Part shown: one piece after another, positions 24,283-33,562 of the stretch
Numbering within the stretch: position 1 is the stretch's first letter
Layout of the letters: each line of letters begins with the position of its first letter
NCBI GenBank assembly: GCA_905372035.1
Contig: CAJPNN010000009.1
Coordinates: 1 to 37,970 of the forward strand
Reading direction: 5' to 3'
DNA: 37,970 nucleotides
DNA from: Bacillota bacterium
Lineage (GTDB): Bacteria > Bacillota > Clostridia > Peptostreptococcales > Anaerovoracaceae
Notes under the pieces: generated by a model
What the model was told of the DNA's origin: nothing
Seen by the model: the letters and a program-made list of their open reading frames with translations, nothing else
The model's database searches: none
Position numbers and translations under genes: made by a program

Positions 24283-25785
24283 ATGAATTTAAAACCGGAA
24301 GAAATCAGTGCGGTAATAAAGGAACAAATTAAAAATTACAAAAATGAACTGGAAATTTCCAATTTCGGTACGGTAATTCAGGTCGGTGACGGTATTGCAA
24401 GAGTTTACGGACTTGAAAGCTGTATGGCGGGAGAGCTTCTGGAATTTCCTAACGATATATATGGAATGGCTTTGAATTTGGAAGAAGATAATGTCGGTGC
24501 AGTAATCATGGGATCGGATCATGAAATCAAAGAGGGCGACATCGTAAAACCTACAGGAAGAGTTGTAGAAGTTCCTGTGGGGAATGAGCTGATAGGGAGA
24601 GTTGTTAATCCTCTCGGACAGCCTATTGACGGAAAAGGACAGATAAAGACCGATAAATTCAGGCCTGTGGAAAATGCAGCGCCCGGAGTTTTGCAGAGAA
24701 AGTCGGTAAATGAACCGCTGCAAACAGGAATAAAGGCGATAGACTCGATGATTCCTATAGGAAAAGGTCAGAGAGAACTTATCATAGGAGACAGGCAGAC
24801 AGGAAAAACTGCAATAGCAATAGATTCTATTATAAATCAGAAGGGTAAGGACGTAATTTGTATTTATGTCGCCATCGGTCAAAAGAAATCTACAGTTGCG
24901 CAGTTGGTACAGACTTTGGAAAATAAAGGGGCTATGGAGTATACCATAGTTGTTTCGGCAACGGCCAGCGATGTGGCTCCGCTTCAATATATCGCTCCTT
25001 ATGCGGGTTGTGCTATGGGTGAGGAGTTTATGTATAACGGAAAGCACGTACTCATAGTATATGATGATCTTTCAAAGCATGCAGTTGCTTACAGAGCGAT
25101 GTCGTTGCTGTTAAGAAGACCGCCCGGTAGAGAGGCGTACCCGGGGGATGTATTTTATCTTCACTCAAGACTCCTTGAGAGAGCGGCAAAGCTTTCGGAT
25201 GAACTCGGAGGAGGATCGATAACGGCATTGCCTATAATTGAAACACAGGCGGGAGATGTATCGGCATATATTCCTACCAATGTAATTTCAATTACTGACG
25301 GGCAGATCTTCTTGGAGACGGAATTGTTTTTTACCGGACAAAGACCGGCGGTAAATGCCGGCATATCGGTTTCCAGAGTAGGGGGTAATGCTCAGATAAA
25401 AGCTATGAAGTCGGTTGCGAATAAGATTAAGTTGGAATTGGCACAATATAGAGAGCTTGCGAGCTTTTCACAGTTCGGATCGGATGTTGACAAAGATACG
25501 AGAGACAGACTTAATCACGGACGTATACTTATGGAAATCTTAAAACAGGGACAGTATGTTCCTCTGGAGGTTTCAGATCAGGTAATGGTTATTTATGCCG
25601 CTACAAACAACTATTTGGCTGATATTCCTGTGGAAGAGATCAAAACTTTTGAAAAAGATTTTATAGATTATATGAGAACACAAAATCCGGAAATTGGAAA
25701 ATCTATAGCTGAAACGGGAAAACTTTCGTCCGAGACGGAAGAGCGGCTTAAGGATGCAATTGATAAATTTAAGAAGATAAGATAA
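24283..25785 (+). CDS. atpA: ATP synthase F1 subunit alpha
   Basis: Non-catalytic nucleotide-binding subunit of F1. The 500-aa protein shows the beta-barrel domain, the P-loop GDRQTGKT at residues 169-176, the arginine-finger segment in NAGISVSRVGGNAQ, and the C-terminal helical domain. The glutamine in the P-loop (RQTGKT rather than GVGKT) marks alpha rather than beta. The ATG at 24283 follows a GGATGG/AAAGT region 5-13 nt upstream, a mediocre ribosome site for so abundant a subunit. Downstream of atpH by 21 bp. Confidence 0.97.
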   Translation: MNLKPEEISAVIKEQIKNYKNELEISNFGTVIQVGDGIARVYGLESCMAGELLEFPNDIYGMALNLEEDNVGAVIMGSDHEIKEGDIVKPTGRVVEVPVGNELIGRVVNPLGQPIDGKGQIKTDKFRPVENAAPGVLQRKSVNEPLQTGIKAIDSMIPIGKGQRELIIGDRQTGKTAIAIDSIINQKGKDVICIYVAIGQKKSTVAQLVQTLENKGAMEYTIVVSATASDVAPLQYIAPYAGCAMGEEFMYNGKHVLIVYDDLSKHAVAYRAMSLLLRRPPGREAYPGDVFYLHSRLLERAAKLSDELGGGSITALPIIETQAGDVSAYIPTNVISITDGQIFLETELFFTGQRPAVNAGISVSRVGGNAQIKAMKSVANKIKLELAQYRELASFSQFGSDVDKDTRDRLNHGRILMEILKQGQYVPLEVSDQVMVIYAATNNYLADIPVEEIKTFEKDFIDYMRTQNPEIGKSIAETGKLSSETEERLKDAIDKFKKIR

Positions 25786-25818
25786 TAAGACATGAGTTTT
25801 TGATGAGGGGGTGAAGCA

Positions 25819-26685
25819 GTGGCTACATGCAGCACAGGCGATATAAAACGCAGAATAAAAAGTGTAACCAGCACTGAACATATTACAAATGCAATGAAGC
25901 TGGTGTCTGCCTCCAAGCTAAGGAAGGCCAAAAGCACATTTGAAAAAACGCAAAAAAGTATAGACTATGTAGTTGAATCGATAAGAGAGATTTTTAACGC
26001 TTCAAAAGAAGTGCCGGAAAGGTATCTTCAGGGAAAAAGAGAAATAAAGAATACTTGTTATATCATAATTACAAGTAACAGAGGGCTTTGCGGCGGATTC
26101 AACTCAAACATAATAAGGTTAGCTGAAAGTGAGATGCAAAAAAGTGAGAGCAACTCCAGCGTGATAGCTATAGGATCCAGGGGTAGAGACCACTTTGCAA
26201 GAAACGGATTTAACATAGAATCAGAGTATTTGCTTCCGCCTGAGGACATTTCATTTTTGGAGACGCATATAATAAGCAAGCCTCTGATATACAAGTATGA
26301 GAACGAGGAAATTGATGAGATAAAATTAGTCTATACATCGTTTGCCAGCAGTTTGGAACAAAGGCCCAAAATCGTTCAACTGTTGCCGTTCGAACCTTGC
26401 GATAACGATTCATTCACGGCGAAGGAAAGAGAAGTTGAATATGAACCGTCGGTAGATGAGGTTTTCAATTATCTTATTCCTAAGTATGTTGAAATGAAGA
26501 TATTCGGAGCTATTGTAGAGTCCGCCACATGTGAACATGCGGCAAGAAGAATCGCGATGGAAAATGCTACGGACAATGCAAGAGAAATGTTACAGGAGCT
26601 CAATCTGTTCTATAACAGAGCGAGACAGGCGGCAATTACAAATGAAATATCCGAAATTGTCGGAGGTGCGGAGGCACTAAAATAG
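25819..26685 (+). CDS. atpG: ATP synthase F1 subunit gamma
   Basis: The rotating central shaft. The 288 aa include the N-terminal helix with RRIKSVTSTEHITNAMKLVS and ASKLRKA, the Rossmann-like middle (IITSNRGLCGGFNSNI), and the C-terminal helix ending ARQAAITNEISEIVGGAEAL, which is the family's best signature. The start is GTG at 25819 with GAGGGGGTG 6 nt upstream. 33 bp after atpA, 16 bp before atpD. Confidence 0.96.
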   Translation: MATCSTGDIKRRIKSVTSTEHITNAMKLVSASKLRKAKSTFEKTQKSIDYVVESIREIFNASKEVPERYLQGKREIKNTCYIIITSNRGLCGGFNSNIIRLAESEMQKSESNSSVIAIGSRGRDHFARNGFNIESEYLLPPEDISFLETHIISKPLIYKYENEEIDEIKLVYTSFASSLEQRPKIVQLLPFEPCDNDSFTAKEREVEYEPSVDEVFNYLIPKYVEMKIFGAIVESATCEHAARRIAMENATDNAREMLQELNLFYNRARQAAITNEISEIVGGAEALK

Positions 26686-26701
26686 TAAAGGAGGGAGCAA
26701 G

Positions 26702-28096
26702 GTGAGCGAACACAAAGGAATTATTCACCAGATAATAGGTCCTGTTATAGATGTTAAATTCAGTCCCGACGAAATGCCGGAACTGCAAAGTGCCATAGAG
26801 GTGGAATTTGAAGGAAGAAGAATAGTGTCGGAAGTTGCGCAGCACATCGGTGACGATGTTGTCAGATGTGTTGCACTTTCCACTACCGACGGTCTGAGAA
26901 GAGGTATGGAAGCGGTAGATACCGGAGCACCTATAAGCGTACCTGTGGGTAAAGAAGTTCTCGGGAGATTGTTTAATGTTATAGGTGATACTATTGATGA
27001 AAAAGGACCTGTTCCGACGGATTTGAGGATGCCTATACACAGAGAAGCTCCGTCTTTTGAGGATCAGGATACCGCTGCGCAGGTATTTGAAACGGGAATA
27101 AAGGTAATCGACCTTATTGCGCCGTATACGAGGGGCGGTAAGGTAGGTCTGTTCGGAGGAGCAGGTGTAGGAAAAACGGTTTTGATCCAGGAGCTTATAA
27201 ACAATATTGCTAAAGAGCATGGCGGAATATCCGTATTTTCAGGAGTCGGAGAAAGAACCAGAGAAGGAAACGACTTATATAATGAGATGATAGAGTCGGG
27301 AGTAATAGAAAAAACGGCGATGGTGTTCGGTCAGATGAACGAGCCGCCGGGAGCAAGAATGAGAGTAGCCCTTACAGGTCTTACCATGGCGGAGCATTTC
27401 AGAGATCAGGAGGGACAGGATGTGCTGCTCTTTATAGATAATATATTCCGTTTCACACAGGCAGGATCCGAGGTTTCGGCGCTTTTGGGACGTGTGCCGA
27501 GTGCGGTGGGCTACCAGCCTACACTTGCTACGGAAATGGGAGCTTTACAGGAGAGAATCACTTCTACGAAGAAAGGTTCGATTACATCGGTACAAGCCAT
27601 ATATGTGCCTGCCGATGACCTTACAGACCCTGCTCCGGCAACCACATTCGCCCATTTGGACGCAACGACGGTATTATCGAGAGCTATAACGGAGCTGGGA
27701 ATATATCCTGCGGTGGATCCGCTGGAGTCAACTTCAAGAATTTTGGATCCGCTGATTTTAGGAGAGGATCACTACAATACGGCGAGAGGAGTTCAGGAGG
27801 TTTTGCAGAAGTATAAAGATCTTCAGGATATCATCGCCATACTCGGTATGGATGAGCTTTCTGACGATGATAAAATCGTGGTTGCAAGGGCAAGAAAAAT
27901 ACAAAGATTTTTATCACAGCCTTTCAGCGTAGCAGAGCAGTTCACAGGAATGGAAGGGAAGTATATTCCGAGGGAAGAAACCGTTAGAGGATTCAAAGAG
28001 ATCCTTGAAGGTGAACATGACGAGATTCCTGAATCGATGTTCCTGTTTGCAGGCGGCATAGACGAGGTTGTGGAACGATTCAAAAAAGGAAACTGA
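26702..28096 (+). CDS. atpD: ATP synthase F1 subunit beta (catalytic)
   Basis: Makes or hydrolyses ATP at the alpha-beta interface. The 464 aa carry the P-loop GGAGVGKT (152-159), catalytic Glu184 and Arg185 in GVGERTREGNDLY, the Walker B region LLFIDNIFRF, the ATP-synthase signature PAVDPLESTSR, and the regulatory DELSDDDK loop that contacts gamma and epsilon. The start is GTG at 26702 with AAAGGAGGG 6 nt upstream. Directly between atpG and atpC, as expected. Confidence 0.97.
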   Translation: MSEHKGIIHQIIGPVIDVKFSPDEMPELQSAIEVEFEGRRIVSEVAQHIGDDVVRCVALSTTDGLRRGMEAVDTGAPISVPVGKEVLGRLFNVIGDTIDEKGPVPTDLRMPIHREAPSFEDQDTAAQVFETGIKVIDLIAPYTRGGKVGLFGGAGVGKTVLIQELINNIAKEHGGISVFSGVGERTREGNDLYNEMIESGVIEKTAMVFGQMNEPPGARMRVALTGLTMAEHFRDQEGQDVLLFIDNIFRFTQAGSEVSALLGRVPSAVGYQPTLATEMGALQERITSTKKGSITSVQAIYVPADDLTDPAPATTFAHLDATTVLSRAITELGIYPAVDPLESTSRILDPLILGEDHYNTARGVQEVLQKYKDLQDIIAILGMDELSDDDKIVVARARKIQRFLSQPFSVAEQFTGMEGKYIPREETVRGFKEILEGEHDEIPESMFLFAGGIDEVVERFKKGN

Positions 28097-28113
28097 GGCA
28101 GGAGTGATGATTT

Positions 28114-28530
28114 ATGGCTAACAAGGTACATTTAGAGGTTATTACTCCATCTAAAATATTTTTTAGCGGCGATGTGGAAATGGTAATCGTAAAAACCATG
28201 CTCGGAGAAGAAGGTTTTATGGCGCACCATTCGCATGCGTGCAAACTTATAGTTCCGTCTTGTCTGAAATTGAAGTTGGGTTCGGGAAAAGGCGAGTATA
28301 AGCGTGCAGCTATAGCCGGAGGTTTCATTGATGTTAAGGATAAAATAGTTATTTTTACGGACGCTGCGGAATGGCCTGAGGACATAGATCTTGAAAGGGC
28401 TAAGGAGACTAAAGGCAGAATGGAAAATTGGCTTATTTCTCATAAAGATGAAGAAGATGACAATATCCGTATAGCACAAAACGCAATTGCAAAAGCGATA
28501 GTAAGAATGCATGTAAAAGAAAGCGATTAG
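28114..28530 (+). CDS. atpC: ATP synthase F1 subunit epsilon
   Basis: Small subunit of the rotor that can inhibit ATP hydrolysis. The 138 aa begin with VHLEVITPSKIFFSGDVEMV, the first strand of the beta-sandwich, include EGFMAHHSHACKLIVP (the family's GEhGxxxxHxp loop, here altered to EEGFMAHHSH), and end in a helical hairpin (about 88-136). The ATG lies 11 nt after AGGAG. It is the last atp gene, 17 bp after atpD, and is followed 3 bp later by a short hairpin. Confidence 0.94.
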   Translation: MANKVHLEVITPSKIFFSGDVEMVIVKTMLGEEGFMAHHSHACKLIVPSCLKLKLGSGKGEYKRAAIAGGFIDVKDKIVIFTDAAEWPEDIDLERAKETKGRMENWLISHKDEEDDNIRIAQNAIAKAIVRMHVKESD

Positions 28531-28532
28531 AT

Positions 28533-28553
28533 AAACGCCTGATAGCGTTTTTA
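28533..28553 (+). terminator. Weak intrinsic terminator after the atp operon
   Basis: AAACGC (28533-28538), loop CTGATA, then GCGTTT (28545-28550), running into TTATT. The stem is only six pairs, three of them A-T, and the next gene starts 18 bp later with its own ribosome site, so part of the transcription probably continues into the peptidase gene. Confidence 0.55.
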
Positions 28554-28570
28554 TTAACAGGGGGTAGAGG

Positions 28571-29296
28571 ATGAGTTATTGGTATTTGTATGGCATGTAT
28601 GGATATAACGGATTGTTTATATTGATTTTTATAGCAGTGATGATCTTTGCCGTATATGCACAAATAAAGGTTAAGCGTACGTTTAAGAAATATAGCGGAC
28701 AATATTCTGAGAGAGGGATTACGGGGGCGGAAGCTGCAAGGCGGGTTCTTGATGCAAACGGTCTCAGTGATGTTCCTGTACAAAGAATTTCAGGAGAACT
28801 TTCAGATCATTACGATCCGAGTACAAATATAGTAAGCCTTTCGGACAGCGTTTACAGCGGGACGTCTACGGCTTCCATAGGGGTGGCATGCCACGAGGTG
28901 GGGCATGCAATACAGAATGCCAGAAATTATATTCCGGGAAAGATCAGAATGGCGATAGTACCGATTACAAACGTGGGTACAAGGTTGGCGATTCCCCTTA
29001 TAATAGCGGGATTGATTCTTTCGATTTTCAGTCAAATGTTTATATGGGTTGCATATATAGGATTGATCGGGTTTGCTTTAAGCGTTGTTTTTCAGCTTGT
29101 GACGCTTCCTACAGAATTTGATGCAAGCAGGAGAGCTATCGTTACTATAAGGCAACAGGGAATTTTGACGGAGCATGAAGTTATAGGCGCAAGACGAGTT
29201 CTTACAGCTGCGGCACTCACATATGTGGCGGCGTTGGCTGTATCGCTTATGCAATTTTTAAGATTTGCGCTGATCATTTTAGGACGCCGCGATTAA
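28571..29296 (+). CDS. Membrane zinc metallopeptidase (YugP-like)
   Basis: Probable membrane-bound zinc peptidase; substrate unknown. The 241 aa contain an N-terminal membrane helix (about 13-32), the zinc motif HEVGH at 108-112 in GVACHEVGHAIQNA, two further membrane helices (about 128-175), then TEFDASRRA with the likely third ligand near residue 182, and a C-terminal helix. This topology and length are those of the DUF/Zn_peptidase_2 group represented by B. subtilis YugP. The ATG follows GGGGGTAGAGG. It ends 28 bp from the convergent response-regulator gene with no clear terminator between them. Confidence 0.93.
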   Translation: MSYWYLYGMYGYNGLFILIFIAVMIFAVYAQIKVKRTFKKYSGQYSERGITGAEAARRVLDANGLSDVPVQRISGELSDHYDPSTNIVSLSDSVYSGTSTASIGVACHEVGHAIQNARNYIPGKIRMAIVPITNVGTRLAIPLIIAGLILSIFSQMFIWVAYIGLIGFALSVVFQLVTLPTEFDASRRAIVTIRQQGILTEHEVIGARRVLTAAALTYVAALAVSLMQFLRFALIILGRRD

Positions 29297-29324
29297 TTTG
29301 CGAAGTAATTTATAAAGATTTGAT

Positions 29325-30044
29325 TTATCCCTCGGACTGTTCAATAAGTTGATGATTGAATTTATATCCGAGACCTCGGACGCTTATAATATATTTATAA
29401 GCGTTTTTGTTATTTTCTATTTTCTTTCTTATATTGCTTATATAGACCATCACCGTTTTTTCATCACCTGTTATACTGTTGATCTGCCATGCGTGTTCAT
29501 ATATTTGATATGCGCTGTAAATGCGACGGGAATTTTTTATAAGCAAATGCAATATATCGAATTCCTTGACAGGCATATTTATAAGTTCACCGTCTAAGAA
29601 TACTTCACGAGAAGTTACATTTACTGTGAGACCGGGAGCCGTATATATCTCTTCATCAGTCTCGACGGAAGAATTTTGCTCGGATCGTCTTATTTGCGCT
29701 TTTACTCTGGCTAAGAGCTCTTCGGGAATAAAAGGTTTTGTTATATAATCGTCACCGCCTACCGAGAGTGCCATTATTTTATCTATAGTTTCGGTTTTAC
29801 ATGACAAAAATATTATAGGGACGGTTTTATCACGCCGTATTTCCATGCAAAGATCCATACCGCTTTTGTCAGGCAGCATGATGTCGAGTATTATCAAGTC
29901 CGGAGTTAATTTGTTTAAGATTTCTTTGGCTTCTTCACAGCTTGTAGCGGTCAGAGGTTCATAGCCGTCTTTGCTCAGATAGGTGGCGAGCAAATCACAA
30001 ATTTGTTTTTCATCGTCAACGATAAGTATTTTGTTGTTGCCCAT
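29325..30044 (-). CDS. OmpR/PhoB-family response regulator
   Basis: DNA-binding partner of the adjacent sensor kinase. The 239 aa comprise a receiver domain (1-118) with the acidic pair Asp10-Asp11 (ILIVDDEKQ), phospho-acceptor Asp54 in IILDIMLPDKSG, switch Ser81 and Lys103 in DDYITKPF, then a winged-helix domain (about 128-235) with KEFDILHLLIKNSRRIYSA and KTVMVYISNIRKKIE, ending in RGLGYKF. The ATG follows AGGAGGG by 9 nt. It is second in a minus-strand pair, 93 bp after the kinase. Target genes are not known; the neighbouring transporters are possible targets. Confidence 0.95.
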   Translation of the reverse strand: MGNNKILIVDDEKQICDLLATYLSKDGYEPLTATSCEEAKEILNKLTPDLIILDIMLPDKSGMDLCMEIRRDKTVPIIFLSCKTETIDKIMALSVGGDDYITKPFIPEELLARVKAQIRRSEQNSSVETDEEIYTAPGLTVNVTSREVFLDGELINMPVKEFDILHLLIKNSRRIYSAYQIYEHAWQINSITGDEKTVMVYISNIRKKIENNKNAYKYIISVRGLGYKFNHQLIEQSEG

Positions 30045-30137
30045 TTTTCATTTCCCTCCTTGATTTAATTTACTCCGAGTGATGGTTAACGCGTATAATT
30101 CAATTAGGTGAATTTGTGGAACATTTTTTTGTATGAT

Positions 30138-31883
30138 TTATTCATTTTCAAAATAAAGCGGTATACTCACTGTAAAAACGGTTCTCTTTTTAGAACTTTT
30201 TACAGAAATCGTCCCGTGGTGAGCTTTCACTATTTCTTTTGATATCGTAAGGCCCAACCCGCTTGAGGAAGCGGATGCCTTGCTGTTAGGGTATTTTGAG
30301 TCTGCCACTTTGTAAAACCTGTCAAATACATGGGGTAAATGTTCACTTGCAATTCCGGGTCCGTGATCGGTTATGGAAAAGACCAACAGGTTTTTCTTGA
30401 AATCCACATCCATGTACAAAGTGAATACATCTCCGCTTTTAGCAAATTTCAGGGCATTTGAGAGTATGTTGACAAATACCTGTTCAAGCCTTATAGGGTC
30501 TGCGATTATGCTTACTTTCTTTAGATTGTTCAGATTGCTTTTGTCCTCAAAAAGAATATTTTGTGTCGTGATGTCCATGCGATGTTTTTCAATAAGTATA
30601 TTATAAAGCTGATTACCGTCGATTACCATAAAATCAAAGTGAAATTGATTTGTTTCGAGTTTGGACAGCATGGACAAATCCATAATCAGATGTTCCAATG
30701 TCAGCGCTTTGCTGAATATTATGTCGAGAGCCTGGGCTTTGTCCGTTTCGGTGTCAAATTTGTTATCCTGTAACCCGGATACATACCCTATTATTGAGGT
30801 TATAGGAGTCTTAAGTTCATGAGATATGTATGAGAGCAGGATTTCACGTGACTGCATTGTCGAAATAAGCTGATTTTCCGCCTCTTTTAGTGTTGTTATA
30901 TCTCTTATCGTTCCGTCCAGTGCGGACGGAAGACCTTCCTGTAATATGAGGGTTGTGGATATTTCACCCCACAGCATGTTACCGTCCTTGTTATACATTT
31001 TGAAAATGCCGGTTTTATGCAGTTCGCCGGAATCTTCACGTTTAAAAATTTCATCGAGCCTGTCATAGTCTTCAGGGTTCACAATATTATATATTAATTT
31101 TTGATTACTGATAAAGTGATTCGGTCCGTATCCCAAAATTTTTTCTACCGAGGGAGTTATGTATGAGAACTGATTTTTTGTCATGTCGTAAAAGAAGATT
31201 ATATCCTGAGCATTTTCAGCGATAAGTTTCAACCTGTTTTCCACCAAGCCGAGTTTTTGTTTAGATTGTTGGAGGTATATTAAGAAAGCTATGAAATTAA
31301 GCATATTATAAAAAACTATTTCAGCTAAAAACAGATTTCCGTTATAGTAATCGAATGTTTCTGTATACGATATTACAGTTTTTCCGAAACCCCATGTAGC
31401 AAAAATTATTAAGCATACGATTTTTTCGGGTGCGGGAATTTTCCATGACGTCATTATCATGTATGAAAACCCTGCGGTTATGCAAAATTGGTACATAGAG
31501 ATAGGAATATATGATGATAACAAATCAAAGTGATAGTATGCGGAAAGCAATGTCCACATAGTTATATAAAGGGAAAATCTTATCCAATAACCGGGGACAG
31601 GTTTTTCTGCAAGGCTGTAAGTCCCAAAGAGAATGAAAAGTAAATTAAACATATCCAATATTTTTCTTATGTCGAACAGCACGTCAAAACCGCTGTACAG
31701 TTGATGGTACACAAGAAAAAACAGTCCGGCGGAATAACATACCCAACATAATCCCCAGAATTGTATAAAGCGTTCCTGACTTTTAGCAAACAGATAAAAG
31801 TATATGCCTGCTATGCAGAGTGAGAGTCCTCCGAATGACATAAAAACAATAGTTAAAGTATCCATATAATTATTGTATAACAT
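30138..31883 (-). CDS. Membrane sensor histidine kinase with PAS domain
   Basis: Sensor of a two-component system. The 581 aa begin with about seven or eight membrane helices (9-205) with hardly any outside loop, so it may sense a membrane or energy-related signal. A PAS domain follows (about 215-335; FFYDMTKNQFSYITPSVEKI and the closing DGTIRDITTLKEAE), then the phospho-acceptor His355 in SYISHELKTPI, and an ATPase domain with the N box (Asn476 region, VFVNILSNALKFA), DHGPGIA (506-512) and SSGLGLTISKEIV (541-552). The longest frame starts at 31883, but an ATG six codons in (31865) is the other choice; neither has a ribosome site. The kinase gene precedes its regulator, the reverse of the commoner order. 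Confidence 0.93.
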   Translation of the reverse strand: MLYNNYMDTLTIVFMSFGGLSLCIAGIYFYLFAKSQERFIQFWGLCWVCYSAGLFFLVYHQLYSGFDVLFDIRKILDMFNLLFILFGTYSLAEKPVPGYWIRFSLYITMWTLLSAYYHFDLLSSYIPISMYQFCITAGFSYMIMTSWKIPAPEKIVCLIIFATWGFGKTVISYTETFDYYNGNLFLAEIVFYNMLNFIAFLIYLQQSKQKLGLVENRLKLIAENAQDIIFFYDMTKNQFSYITPSVEKILGYGPNHFISNQKLIYNIVNPEDYDRLDEIFKREDSGELHKTGIFKMYNKDGNMLWGEISTTLILQEGLPSALDGTIRDITTLKEAENQLISTMQSREILLSYISHELKTPITSIIGYVSGLQDNKFDTETDKAQALDIIFSKALTLEHLIMDLSMLSKLETNQFHFDFMVIDGNQLYNILIEKHRMDITTQNILFEDKSNLNNLKKVSIIADPIRLEQVFVNILSNALKFAKSGDVFTLYMDVDFKKNLLVFSITDHGPGIASEHLPHVFDRFYKVADSKYPNSKASASSSGLGLTISKEIVKAHHGTISVKSSKKRTVFTVSIPLYFENE

Positions 31884-31995
31884 AAAATGAAGTGTTTGTA
31901 TATTGACTTTGAATTAGAAACCTTAAAGTTTTCTAAAGAAAATCTAAAAAATATAAAGCCTTGCAATAAGAAAGCAATTAAATATGCAAATATGG

Positions 31996-32010
31996 TAAAA
32001 TCAAGATATG
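31996..32010 (+). promoter_or_regulatory. Extended -10 box immediately before the first symporter start
   Basis: TGgTAAAAT (hexamer 31996-32001) is separated from the ATG at 32008 by six bases, CAAGAT. A transcript starting 6-8 nt after the hexamer would begin at or next to the start codon, and I see no ribosome site. The opposite strand has the same layout before the kinase's inner ATG: TACAAT, six bases AATTAT, then ATGGAT. Confidence 0.4.
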
Positions 32011-33492
32011 GATAATATGAATATAGTGATGACAATTATATTTTTATTTACATTTATTCCACTGGTGATAGCGGAGATAGCAAGGAAAAAATCTAAAACT
32101 ACAGCCGGTGATTTTTTTCTGTGCGAGAGAAAGCTCTCCTTACCGTTGGTATTTGCGACCGTGTATGCGACTTGGGTAAGTTCGTTTGCCGTTATAGGGG
32201 CAAGCAGCATGTTTTATGAAAACGGACCTGTATATATGACATGCTTTGCATGGAATATATTGTTCGGACTGTTATTTATGATTTTGGGAGAGAGGATAAG
32301 TTTTATAGGACAAAAGAATGATTTGATGACCCCGAGCGATTTCTTTTACTATATATTTGACGAGAAAAAACTGGGTACGCTGGTCACGATAATTTTAACA
32401 GGATTTACGATCCCATACATAATGATTCAGCTTTTCGGGGGAGCAATAATAATAGAAACGGTGACAAACGGATTGATTCCTTGGCGTATGTCGGGATTTA
32501 TATTCTATATGGTCATTATAATTTACCTTTGGTCCGGAGGCTTAAGAGCGGTTGCTATGACGGATATGTTTTATGGGGCTTTGACTTTCATAACGATGAT
32601 AGCTACGGGTATTATACTTATAGAAAAAGTCGGAGGTACGACTGTTGCATTTAAGGAGATTTATAAGAGTGATCCTTATTTTTTAACCCTTGCCGGGGAA
32701 GGGGGAATAGAGGATGTCACCATGTGGATAACTATGTTTTTGATTGTTCCTTGCGGTGCAATAATGGGACCTGCGATGTGGATAAGGATGTATGCGGTCG
32801 GAGAAAGAAAAACTTTCAAAATCATCCCGTTTTTACTCGGGATCGTTACGGTTATGTATGTCGGAACGGTACTGTATTCCGTATCGGCAAAACTTCTGAT
32901 ACCTGATGTCATACCCAATGACAAACTTATTCCGAATCTTCTTATGCAAGTCACAAACCCGGTTACGGCTGCACTTCTTATGTGTGGAATAACGGCAGCT
33001 TCGCTTTCTACAGCCAATTCTCAGATCCATGCATTATCACAGATTTTAACATTTGATATATATAGGAAAACGGTTTCAAAACATAGAGAGAATCTCTCGG
33101 AACACAGACTTCTATCCGTGGGAAAATGGTCGATAATAGTTGTATCGGCACTTGCATATCTTCTTATGATTTACGGATCTGTTCATATAATAGAGATAGG
33201 TATGGTATCTATGGGAGGCGTAGCGCAAATAATAGTTCCTGTGATAGGAGTATTGTGTTGGCATCGTTCAAATAAAAATGCCGCTTTTTACGGTCTTTTG
33301 GCGGGCGAAATTTTAGTATGTGTCGGAACTGTTTTGTCGATAGAAAATGTGGTATATGTTGCAACGGCAGCGCTTATATTGAACAGTGCGGTTTTCATAA
33401 TCTTTTCATTGATTTCAAAAACGGATAAGGGGAGCAGCGAAAAGATCAAAGCCTATAAAAAAGAATATAGCTGTTATATAAAAGATACGTGA
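32008..33492 (+). CDS. Sodium:solute symporter (SSS family), copy 1
   Basis: Na+-coupled importer of an unidentified solute. The 494 aa form about 13 membrane helices. The family's Na2-site serine/threonine pair is seen in GITAASLSTANSQIHALS, and SSSF-type features are AGDFFLCERKL near the N-terminus, WVSSFAVIGASSMFYENGP and IIIYLWSGGLRAVAMTD. It is clearly paralogous to the symporter at 36051-37547 (shared blocks: D(F/Y)F, FYxxGP, YxWxGGxRA, STAN(A/S)Q, DxxRxxVxK). No small partner gene accompanies it. Start at the ATG 32008 (or the ATG three codons on); there is no Shine-Dalgarno sequence. Divergent from the sensor kinase and 70 bp before the sigma-like gene. Confidence 0.9.
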   Translation: MDNMNIVMTIIFLFTFIPLVIAEIARKKSKTTAGDFFLCERKLSLPLVFATVYATWVSSFAVIGASSMFYENGPVYMTCFAWNILFGLLFMILGERISFIGQKNDLMTPSDFFYYIFDEKKLGTLVTIILTGFTIPYIMIQLFGGAIIIETVTNGLIPWRMSGFIFYMVIIIYLWSGGLRAVAMTDMFYGALTFITMIATGIILIEKVGGTTVAFKEIYKSDPYFLTLAGEGGIEDVTMWITMFLIVPCGAIMGPAMWIRMYAVGERKTFKIIPFLLGIVTVMYVGTVLYSVSAKLLIPDVIPNDKLIPNLLMQVTNPVTAALLMCGITAASLSTANSQIHALSQILTFDIYRKTVSKHRENLSEHRLLSVGKWSIIVVSALAYLLMIYGSVHIIEIGMVSMGGVAQIIVPVIGVLCWHRSNKNAAFYGLLAGEILVCVGTVLSIENVVYVATAALILNSAVFIIFSLISKTDKGSSEKIKAYKKEYSCYIKDT

Positions 33493-33562
33493 TATGACTG
33501 CAAGAAAAATAAAGTTTTACGCAAAAGATAAAATGATTATGTAAAAGGGAGGGGGAATCGAT

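Noticed and set aside
24289..25047. 252-codon open frame antisense to atpA
   Set aside because: It lies fully inside a certain gene and shows no family motif; a shadow of atpA codon bias.
26636..27220. 194-codon frame antisense to atpD
   Set aside because: Same reason: composition reflects the reverse of a conserved gene, with no start context.
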